Shown here one piece after another: positions 1 through 5,282 of a stretch of DNA of 7,806 nucleotides. The notes beneath the pieces were generated by a model. The model saw nothing but the letters and a program-made list of their open reading frames with translations, was not told where the DNA came from and made no database searches. Within the stretch, counting starts at the first letter, position 1; the number at the start of each line of letters is the position of its first letter. The stretch spans positions 1 to 7,806 of the forward strand of contig JAFGID010000220.1 in assembly GCA_016929735.1 (NCBI GenBank), written 5' to 3'. A program made the translations under genes and the position numbers. Source of the DNA: Ignavibacteriales bacterium. GTDB taxonomy: Bacteria > Bacteroidota > Ignavibacteria > Ignavibacteriales > Melioribacteraceae.

Positions 1-252
1 ACAAAAAACTCGGGAACAATACAAATTCTATTGAGTTATGATAACAATCAAAATTTTTTACCAAGCAAAGCCGAATTTTTATTCAATATCAGCGATGTAA
101 CATTACCAAACTTTGATCCAAGTTCAATGAGTAATAATGAAAACACAAAATCAAAGAAAGAGTCAATGGAAGGGAAAGTAATTATTAAATATTCAAACTA
201 CAAAATAAATAAAGGCATCTCAGATTCAGTTTTTAAAGAAGATAAAAAATGA
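1..252 (+). CDS. C-terminal end of a probable LolA-like outer-membrane lipoprotein carrier (5' end outside window)
   Basis: The frame is open from base 1 to the TGA at 250-252, giving 83 residues with no need for an internal start, so this is the tail of a gene that begins upstream. The tail alternates short beta-like stretches (GTIQILLSYD, GKVIIKYSNY) with polar linkers and ends NKGISDSVFKEDKK. A closing strand followed by a 'YKINKGISDSVF' type ending is what I recall from LolA-like outer-membrane lipoprotein-sorting proteins in Bacteroidota and Ignavibacteria. If so, it would be a periplasmic carrier shuttling lipoproteins to the outer membrane. A Ser/Asn/Lys-rich insertion (SSMSNNENTKSKKES) separates the last two strands. 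The assignment rests on a short tail and on memory of the family; other periplasmic beta-rich proteins are possible. No terminator is visible after it. Confidence 0.4.
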   Translation, partial: TKNSGTIQILLSYDNNQNFLPSKAEFLFNISDVTLPNFDPSSMSNNENTKSKKESMEGKVIIKYSNYKINKGISDSVFKEDKK

Positions 253-308
253 TTTGACAAATAAGCATCCTTTTCATTGTCGAATAATCATAAGATTTAA
301 TTATTGTA

Positions 309-340
309 TTTGTTTAGTAAAAATAGTTTTGATAAATTTG
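309..340 (+). promoter_or_regulatory. Bacteroidota-type promoter (TTTG, 20-nt spacer, TAAATTTG)
   Basis: TTTG at 309-312 is followed by 20 nt and then TAAATTTG at 333-340, an exact fit to the Bacteroidota sigma-A pattern TTTG-N19..21-TAnnTTTG. Transcription would start near 346-348, about 14 nt before the ATG at 361. This placement argues that the reading frame upstream of 361, which overlaps the promoter, is not translated. Confidence 0.65.
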
Positions 341-360
341 CATTGCAAAATTTAAGTTTT

Positions 361-759
361 ATGAAAATACAACAGAGAAAATATACCCCATTGCTATTAC
401 TTATGGTTTATATAAGTTTTACACCGCTTTTTCAGGCATTGTATTGCAATTCATGTAACGCATGTGTTGTGAATGATCCATGTTCTAATTGCTGCGAGAT
501 GGTTAAAAGTTGTAAAAATGATAAATGTTCAAACGAAATTAAATTAACTTTTTCTAAAAATAAGTGTGATTGTAAGTTTGCAAATCCTATATCAATAATT
601 CTATACAAAGTAAACAACGATTTCAATTTTGCAATTATCAAAAATATAAATAAACAAATCGACTATAATTTAGAGTTAAATAAAACTCTTCCAATCGATT
701 TAACAATTCATTATTCATACAATCCAATTTTTATACTCAATGCAGCACTTCTGATTTAG
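361..759 (+). CDS. Small secreted cysteine-rich protein, unknown function
   Basis: A 132-residue protein beginning MKIQQRK, with a hydrophobic signal-peptide core at about residues 10-26 and a likely cleavage near A26. Ten cysteines then crowd into residues 29-71 (C29, 32, 35, 41, 44, 45, 51, 56, 69, 71), including an adjacent CC pair. The rest is a Cys-free beta-like segment with a hydrophobic end (FILNAALLI). The frame is open back to a TTG at 304, but the promoter at 309-340 and the signal-peptide position favour ATG 361; no clear Shine-Dalgarno precedes it. The layout (signal peptide, clustered Cys with a CC pair, about 130 residues) faintly resembles the HYC_CC_PP family of Bacteroidota metal-associated proteins, but the His-Tyr-Cys signature is absent. 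The neighbour at 947 is also a secreted Cys-rich protein, so a metal or redox role outside the cytoplasm is a reasonable guess, not shown. Confidence 0.65.
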   Translation: MKIQQRKYTPLLLLMVYISFTPLFQALYCNSCNACVVNDPCSNCCEMVKSCKNDKCSNEIKLTFSKNKCDCKFANPISIILYKVNNDFNFAIIKNINKQIDYNLELNKTLPIDLTIHYSYNPIFILNAALLI

Positions 760-810
760 AATAACTCCATTATTTATGAAATTTTTCGCTCATGTTATAA
801 ATAGAATTAT

Positions 811-886
811 TTCGTCAAATTGAGCGAAGCGAAATATCTTTTACTTATTTTAGTTTAGATTCTTCACTTTGTTCAGAAAGAAAAGT
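811..886. repeat. Decayed dispersed inverted repeat (GAGCGAAGCGAAAT type)
   Basis: The left arm 818-839 contains GAGCGAAGCGAAATATCT and the right arm 857-878 contains AGATTCTTCACTTTGTTCAG. They pair at 14 of 22 positions around a 17-nt AT-rich loop. The wording 'GAGCGAAGCGAAAT...TCTT' followed by 'AGATTCTTCACTTTGTTCAGAA' matches my memory of a short intergenic repeat common in Bacteroidota and Ignavibacteria genomes, here with many mutations. It fills the gap between the two Cys-rich genes. It could form a weak RNA hairpin but has no terminator-like U-tract directly after it. No exact TAnnTTTG promoter was found for the 947 gene in this gap. Confidence 0.5.
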
Positions 887-946
887 TTTGTATAAGGTGA
901 GTCATTCGATTAAACAAATTAAAAAATAAATAATAGGAGAATAAAA

Positions 947-1312
947 ATGTTACGTAAATCATTTTATATGGTTTTAGCATTATTGCTAATCAGTTCGTTA
1001 TCATTATTCGCACAAGATTGCAAAGATAAAAAAACAGATTGTTCAACAGATTGCAGTTCTACTTGTACAACAACAACTTCAGATTGTGATCATGGTGATG
1101 TAGTTGAGAGTTCGGGTGTTCAAACTTCTTGGAACGGTGTATGTCCAGTTAAGGGAGAGAAATTGCCGGAGAATGCACCGACTTATGAATATGCTGGAAA
1201 AATATGGGGTTTTTGCTGCCAGGATTGTTTGAATAAATTCAAAGCAGATCCCGAAAAATATAAATCGAATGTAAGCCCTTGTGGTAAGAGTTATGTTGGT
1301 AAGAAATCATAA
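947..1312 (+). CDS. Secreted YHS-domain metal-binding protein
   Basis: A 121-residue protein with an N-terminal signal peptide (residues 1-22, cleavage near LFA-QD). A low-complexity Ser/Thr/Cys linker follows, with C25, C32, C36, C40 and C47 and a DHGD stretch. The C-terminal YHS (TRASH-like) domain spans about residues 60-107: W62-N-G-V-C66-P-V-K-G, then Y80-E-Y-A-G-K, G88-F-C90-C91-Q-D-C94, and the closing DPEKY. C66, C90, C91 and C94 are the expected metal ligands; a further C112 lies outside the domain. YHS domains bind transition metals such as copper and occur in metal sensors, chaperones and transporters. Here the protein is exported, so metal scavenging or buffering in the periplasm is plausible but inferred. 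The ATG at 947 follows AGGAG (935-939) at 7 nt. The gene is closed by the terminator at 1328-1357. Confidence 0.88.
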   Translation: MLRKSFYMVLALLLISSLSLFAQDCKDKKTDCSTDCSSTCTTTTSDCDHGDVVESSGVQTSWNGVCPVKGEKLPENAPTYEYAGKIWGFCCQDCLNKFKADPEKYKSNVSPCGKSYVGKKS

Positions 1313-1327
1313 GAATTTGTGATAATT

Positions 1328-1357
1328 AAAAAGGGAGATTTAAGTCTCCCTTTTTTT
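1328..1357. terminator. Intrinsic terminator, probably bidirectional
   Basis: AAAAAGGGAGA (1328-1338) pairs perfectly with TCTCCCTTTTT (1345-1355) across a 6-nt loop, with T continuing to 1357. It starts 16 nt after the YHS gene stop. On the minus strand the same hairpin is followed by TTTTT, so it can also end the converging serC transcript, whose stop codon lies at 1406-1408. Confidence 0.9.
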
Positions 1358-1359
1358 AT

Positions 1360-1398
1360 ATCAGTTTTAATCTGCTAAATCAGCGTCATCTGCGTTCT
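1360..1398. repeat. Short tandem-like dispersed repeat (ATCWG units of 9-11 bp)
   Basis: Four consecutive units start with ATC(A/T)G: ATCAGTTTTA (1360-1369), ATCTGCTAA (1370-1378), ATCAGCGTC (1379-1387) and ATCTGCGTTCT (1388-1398). They fill the gap between the terminator hairpin and the serC stop codon. From memory, blocks of this 'CAGATGACGCAGATTTAGC' kind are dispersed in intergenic regions of many environmental bacterial genomes. No function is evident. Confidence 0.6.
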
Positions 1399-1405
1399 AT
1401 CCATT

Positions 1406-2506
1406 TTAATTCTTTTTCTGAAAATCTTTCATAAATTCCGCAAGGTCTGCACATCCCTTTTCAGGAAAAGCATTATAAATTGAAGCTCTCAATCCACCAA
1501 CAGAGCGATGACCTTTCAATCCATTGAATCCAGCTTTTGTTGCTTCGTCAATAAGCTTTTTCTCCAATTCAGGTGTTTCCAAATTAAATGTAACATTCAT
1601 TAGCGAACGATCTTCAACGGCAGAATGTCCTTTATAAAATCCGTTGCTTTCGTCAATAACCTGATAAATGTATCCTGCTTTCCTTTTATTTGTTTCATAC
1701 ATTTTATCTAATCCACCAAGGCTTTCTAACCACTTTGTTACCAATTTAATAATGTAAATCCCAAAGGTGTTCGGTGTGTTATATAAAGAATCATTATCAA
1801 CATGTGTTTTATAATTTAGCATAGTATGCAATGAATCTGAACATCTTTCAAGTAAATCGTTGCGAATAATTACTAATGTAACACCCGAGGGCCCAATGTT
1901 TTTTTGTGCACCGGCATAAATAAGTGCGTATTTTTTAACGTCAATTTTTTTATGTAGGATATCAGAGGACGCATCACAAACCAAAGGTATGTTCCCGACT
2001 TCAGGTTCCATTTTCCATTGTGTTCCGAAAATTGTATTATTTGAAGTAAAATGTACATAAGCAGCATCGGGATCAAGTTTTAATTCTTCCTGCTTAGGAA
2101 TTCTTTTGAAATATTTTGCATCTCCTTCACCTTCTTCAGTTGTTGCAGCAACATTCACTGTTCCAACTCTCTTTGCTTCTTTGATTGCTTTTTTTGACCA
2201 AGAGCCTGTTGAAGTATAATCGGCTTTATTTTTAGGAGGCATTAAGTTGAGTGGCACCATAGAAAATTGCAAACTTGCTCCACCCTGTAAAAATAAAATC
2301 GAATAATTGTCAGGTATATCAAGTAATTTTTTTATACCTGCTTTTGCTTCTTGATGAATTGCATCGTAAACTTTTGAACGGTGTGAAATTTCAAGTATAG
2401 ACATTCCTACACCAGGTAAAGCAAAAAGATCCTTTTGTGCTTCTAACAAAACTGGTTCTGGTAATATTGCAGGACCAGCAGCAAAGTTATAAATTCGTTT
2501 TTCCAT
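1406..2506 (-). CDS. serC: Phosphoserine aminotransferase SerC
   Basis: A 366-residue, cytoplasmic, PLP-dependent class V aminotransferase. It converts 3-phosphohydroxypyruvate plus glutamate to O-phospho-L-serine plus 2-oxoglutarate in serine synthesis, and usually also acts in the vitamin B6 branch. Visible landmarks are the N-terminal NFAAGPAILP (7-16); the substrate-binding ISHRSK (40-45); the PLP-phosphate loop QGGASLQF (74-81); the stacking W103 in GSW; the cofactor-holding D178 in VCDASSD; the Schiff-base lysine K202 in AGAQKNIGPSG; and GHRSVGGLRAS (332-342), whose His and Arg residues hold the substrate. Length and motif order match full-length SerC. The ATG is preceded by AAGGA (2515-2519) at 8 nt. 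It lies 102 bp downstream of the DUF1015 gene on the same strand with no strong promoter between, so co-transcription is likely. Its transcript probably ends at the hairpin at 1328-1357. Confidence 0.97.
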   Translation of the reverse strand: MEKRIYNFAAGPAILPEPVLLEAQKDLFALPGVGMSILEISHRSKVYDAIHQEAKAGIKKLLDIPDNYSILFLQGGASLQFSMVPLNLMPPKNKADYTSTGSWSKKAIKEAKRVGTVNVAATTEEGEGDAKYFKRIPKQEELKLDPDAAYVHFTSNNTIFGTQWKMEPEVGNIPLVCDASSDILHKKIDVKKYALIYAGAQKNIGPSGVTLVIIRNDLLERCSDSLHTMLNYKTHVDNDSLYNTPNTFGIYIIKLVTKWLESLGGLDKMYETNKRKAGYIYQVIDESNGFYKGHSAVEDRSLMNVTFNLETPELEKKLIDEATKAGFNGLKGHRSVGGLRASIYNAFPEKGCADLAEFMKDFQKKN

Positions 2507-2557
2507 TTCTTTATTCCTTAATTAATGATTATTAAAAATGAATAATTTCATATATTG

Positions 2558-2572
2558 AAGCCTTGGAGGCTT
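2558..2572 (-). repeat. Small palindrome in the serC leader
   Basis: AAGCCT (2558-2563) and AGGCTT (2567-2572) are perfectly complementary around a 3-nt spacer, forming a compact hairpin in the RNA between the DUF1015 stop and the serC start. There is no U-tract immediately after it on either strand, so it is not an obvious terminator. It may be a small REP-like unit or a processing site. Confidence 0.45.
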
Positions 2573-2583
2573 GAAAAATTTAT

Positions 2584-2607
2584 CACTAAAACACAAGAAC
2601 ACAAAGT
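2584..2607. repeat. Three-unit 8-bp repeat (CACTAAAA / CACAAGAA / CACAAAGT)
   Basis: Three adjoining 8-bp units beginning CAC (2584-2591, 2592-2599, 2600-2607) end one base before the DUF1015 stop codon at 2609-2611. This resembles the 'CACAAAGACACAAAGTTT' class of dispersed intergenic repeats that I recall from Bacteroidota-like genomes. It lies inside the presumed DUF1015-serC transcript. Confidence 0.45.
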
Positions 2608-2608
2608 T

Positions 2609-3856
2609 TTATATCAAATGAGTCAACAAACCATCTCTTAGTTTCGGTTCAAACCAAGTTGATTTAGGTGGCATTACTTCACCCGAATCTGATATGTTCA
2701 TCAAATCGTTTAGCTCAACAGGATATAAAGAAAATGCAACTGATACACGTCCCGAATCAACAAGCATTTCGAGTTCTTTTGTTCCTCGTATTCCGCCGAT
2801 AAAATCGATTCTGTTACTAGTGCGGGGATCATCAATACCCAAAATTGGGCTGAGTAAAAAATTCTGTAAAATACTTACATCTAATTTATCACCTACTGTT
2901 CTTGCTTTATCAACATTTTCAATTACTGATTCTCTTGGTTTCAACAAATACCATTGTTTGTCAATATACATACAAAATTCTTTCTTCATCTTTGGTTCTT
3001 TTTCTTCGACCGGTGTAACAAAAAATTTCTCTTTTACTAAATTAAAGTATGCTTCTTTGGTTAAACCATTCAAATCAATTACTACACGATTGTAAGGTAA
3101 AATTTTTAATTGTTCTGCAGGAAAAATTACAGCAATAAAATAATTGTATTCTTCGTCTCCATTATGGCTCGGATTGTTCCTCACCTTTTCTTCTCTAGAA
3201 CGGCTCGCACTTTTAGCGCGATGATGCCCGTCTGCAATGTATAATTTGTTAATCTTAGAAAATTCATTTATAATTATATCATTGTATTCATCAGGTAAAA
3301 TCCATACTGTGTGTTGAATACCATCGGCAGCTACAAAATCGTATTCAGGTGCTTGTTCGTTTAATGTTTTATCAACAACATCGTTTATTGTTTTTACTCC
3401 TCTATAAGTTAAGAATACAACCCCAGTTTGTGCATTGGTTGTTATGATATGATTTGTCCTGTCATCTTCTTTCACCTTTCTGGTTTTTTCGTGTTTTAGA
3501 ATGACATCATTGTCATAATCATCAACGGAAAAAGTTGCACAAATTCCTGTTTGAGCTCTTCCGTCCATAATTAATCGGTAGAGATAAAAATGTGGCTTTT
3601 CATCAATTTTCAAAGGTGCTTCGTTAATTATTCTTTCTAAATTTGATTTTGCTTGGAGGTATATTTCCTTGGAATAGACATCAGAAACTTTTGGAAGATC
3701 AATTTCGCTTCTTGTGATATGTAAATAGCTCAAAGAATTTCCCTCTGCGAATTCTGATGCCTCTTCTCGATTAACTACATCATAAGGAACACTCGCAACA
3801 AGTGGTGCGACGTCCTTAATCGGTCTTACGGCTTTGAAAGGTCTAATAATAGCCAT
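2609..3856 (-). CDS. DUF1015 family protein, serine-biosynthesis associated
   Basis: A 415-residue soluble protein of the DUF1015 (COG4198) family. Recognisable family blocks are IIRPFKAVRP (3-12) and VPYDVVN (23-29) at the start, KHEKTRKVKEDDR (121-133), YIADGHHRAKSA (206-217), LDVSILQ (325-331) with LGIDDPR (339-345), and the C-terminal MPPKSTWFEPK (395-405). The family has no settled biochemical role that I can state. It is often found beside serC and serA, and here it is directly upstream of serC, so a role in serine or phosphoserine metabolism is a fair inference. The ADGHHR block recalls the short His/Arg loops of ParB/Srx-fold proteins, a fold that includes free-serine kinases (SbnI, SerK), but that link is speculative. 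No serA is present in the window. The ATG follows GAGGA (3861-3865) at 4 nt, and a Bacteroidota promoter box lies about 38 nt upstream of it. Length is normal for the family. Confidence 0.93.
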   Translation of the reverse strand: MAIIRPFKAVRPIKDVAPLVASVPYDVVNREEASEFAEGNSLSYLHITRSEIDLPKVSDVYSKEIYLQAKSNLERIINEAPLKIDEKPHFYLYRLIMDGRAQTGICATFSVDDYDNDVILKHEKTRKVKEDDRTNHIITTNAQTGVVFLTYRGVKTINDVVDKTLNEQAPEYDFVAADGIQHTVWILPDEYNDIIINEFSKINKLYIADGHHRAKSASRSREEKVRNNPSHNGDEEYNYFIAVIFPAEQLKILPYNRVVIDLNGLTKEAYFNLVKEKFFVTPVEEKEPKMKKEFCMYIDKQWYLLKPRESVIENVDKARTVGDKLDVSILQNFLLSPILGIDDPRTSNRIDFIGGIRGTKELEMLVDSGRVSVAFSLYPVELNDLMNISDSGEVMPPKSTWFEPKLRDGLLTHLI

Positions 3857-3893
3857 TTTGTCCTCAATAAATATTTAATTTTCTTTTATAGTG

Positions 3894-3901
3894 CAAAGAT
3901 A
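3894..3901 (-). promoter_or_regulatory. Bacteroidota -7 box (TATCTTTG) for the DUF1015-serC transcript
   Basis: On the minus strand the bases read TATCTTTG followed by CAC, an exact TAnnTTTG -7 element. The -33 region is weak: only TTTTC occurs about 18 nt upstream within an AT-rich run. Transcription would start near 3887, leaving a leader of about 30 nt before the ATG at 3856. Confidence 0.6.
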
Positions 3902-3975
3902 TAATTTTTATTATTAAAAGAAAATAATTTAAGAATTAAATACAACCTTTTTTGCTATTTACAATCATATTTGAG

Positions 3976-4007
3976 TTGACAAATTAGATTAAATAACTTT
4001 AGTTTTG
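3976..4007 (+). promoter_or_regulatory. Bacteroidota-type promoter (TTGACA, 18-nt spacer, TAGTTTTG)
   Basis: TTGACA at 3976-3981 is separated by 18 nt from TAGTTTTG at 4000-4007, matching TAnnTTTG with TTG 21 nt upstream. The predicted start near 4014 gives a leader of about 67 nt before ATG 4081. It is divergent from the DUF1015 promoter, with about 75 bp between the two elements. Confidence 0.65.
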
Positions 4008-4080
4008 TGAACAACTTAGAAACTTGTATTTTTTATTAATAATTTATTTGTATTTTTATTATATGTTTTGGAATAATTTA

Positions 4081-5145
4081 ATGAAAATTAGAAAAAATTG
4101 CATATTTCTTTTTATATTTTCTTTGTTATTTGTCTCTTGCACTAAAAATGTGTATGAATCAATGTATCCAACATTAACTGATGGAAAATATGATAGCGAA
4201 TTTCCATACTATGATGTTTCTGCAGAACTGGAAAATGTAATTCAAAGTGTAAAACTGCTTAATGTTATTGCTTTTTATAAAAGTTATGAGTTTGACCGCA
4301 ATAGTAAAATAAAAGAAGAGAATGTTAACAGCGAAACAATTAAATTTAAGACAATTGGAACAAGCAATTTTGAACAGACTGCTTCTGGTACTGCAACATT
4401 AATTTATAACAGTTTTGGTTATGTTGCATTTATTACCTGTGCACATATAATTGATTTTCCTGATACAATTATTACATATTTTATTGACGAAAATCGTAAT
4501 TTAACCGATATAATTCAAAGTATATCAATTAAAGAAAATCAGATAAATTATGTCAGCGATCTTCCACATGGAGGCGATGTAGAAATAATTACTCAGGATT
4601 CTCAATTAGATTTAGCAATCGTTGGTAATAAATTTAAAGAAGACGAAGTAAAGTTTTTAAAAGTATTCGAATATCCTGGTGGGCGAGCAAAGGAGCTGCA
4701 ATGGGGTTCTTTTGTTTATGTTATCGGTTTTCCGATGAATTATAAGTTAGTTACTAAGGGAATAGTTAGCAGTCCAAATATTGATAGCAAAGGTTCATTT
4801 GTAATTGATGCAGCGTTCAATCGTGGTTTTAGTGGTGGAATCGTTCTCGCTATTAGAGATGGTATTCCGAATTTTGAATTAGTCGGACTAGTCAAATCGG
4901 TTCCTGCGTTTTATGAATACTATCTTAAACCAGTACCTGGAGATGAACGGATAAATTTCAACCCACTCATCCCTTATGAAGGGAATATTTATATTGACAA
5001 AAGAATTAATATAACATTCGGAATCACAAAGGTAATTTCTATTGAGGTTGTGAGAGATTACATAAAAGATAATTTTGATATTTTAAAAAAGAAAGGATAT
5101 TATTTGGAGGATGTGTTTATGGAAAAAGCAAAGCTGAATGAATAA
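4081..5145 (+). CDS. Trypsin-like serine protease lipoprotein
   Basis: A 354-residue protein starting MKIRKN, with a lipoprotein signal peptide: hydrophobic core IFLFIFSLLF, then VS and the lipidation Cys at C20. It is probably anchored in a membrane facing the periplasm or the outside. The body is a chymotrypsin/HtrA-like fold with an intact triad: H122 in ITCAHIID, D177 in QLDLAIVG and S251 in NRGFSGGIV. The oxyanion loop reads GFSGG instead of the common GNSGG. Supporting family features are SGTATLI before the His and VYVIGFP in the second barrel. No PDZ domain is visible: the last 70 or so residues carry SIEVVRDYIKDNFDILKKK and no PDZ-like repeat. The frame is open back to a TTG at 4024 and an ATG at 4063, but only ATG 4081 gives a proper lipoprotein signal. 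Substrate and role are unknown. It has its own promoter and no obvious terminator, and is not clearly linked to its neighbours. Confidence 0.82.
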   Translation: MKIRKNCIFLFIFSLLFVSCTKNVYESMYPTLTDGKYDSEFPYYDVSAELENVIQSVKLLNVIAFYKSYEFDRNSKIKEENVNSETIKFKTIGTSNFEQTASGTATLIYNSFGYVAFITCAHIIDFPDTIITYFIDENRNLTDIIQSISIKENQINYVSDLPHGGDVEIITQDSQLDLAIVGNKFKEDEVKFLKVFEYPGGRAKELQWGSFVYVIGFPMNYKLVTKGIVSSPNIDSKGSFVIDAAFNRGFSGGIVLAIRDGIPNFELVGLVKSVPAFYEYYLKPVPGDERINFNPLIPYEGNIYIDKRINITFGITKVISIEVVRDYIKDNFDILKKKGYYLEDVFMEKAKLNE

Positions 5146-5233
5146 ATTTTTCATTTGCTTTTAAGAATATTTGTAAATTTATAAAGTATTTAAAAATCTT
5201 TATGAAAAACCTGTTATTGAAGTTAATAAAATT

Positions 5234-5252
5234 TAATGTTTTTAAAACATTA
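5234..5252 (+). repeat. AT-rich palindrome upstream of the restriction-modification gene
   Basis: TAATGTTT (5234-5241) and AAACATTA (5245-5252) are perfect inverted repeats around a 3-nt spacer, ending 30 bp before ATG 5283. It could be an operator, as restriction-modification genes are often controlled, or a weak terminator for the upstream lipoprotein gene. Chance is possible in such AT-rich sequence. No exact TAnnTTTG promoter for the downstream gene was found; AATATTTG at 5254-5261 misses one base. Confidence 0.35.
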
Positions 5253-5282
5253 TAATATTTGGATAATGGAATATCTGAATCA

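Noticed and set aside
304..360. Longer N-terminus for the Cys-rich protein, from TTG 304
   Set aside because: It would cover the promoter at 309-340 and put 19 residues before the signal peptide; ATG 361 fits better.
432..641. Minus-strand open frame opposite the Cys-rich gene
   Set aside because: It lies wholly antisense to the 361-759 gene, has no signal, promoter or ribosome-binding site, and matches no family I know.
2694..3095. Plus-strand open frame of 133 residues
   Set aside because: It is antisense to the well-supported DUF1015 gene, with Ser-rich low-complexity translation typical of a shadow frame.
4024..4080. Longer N-terminus for the protease lipoprotein
   Set aside because: The extra residues would bury the lipoprotein signal peptide, and the start lies only about 10 nt from the predicted transcription start.
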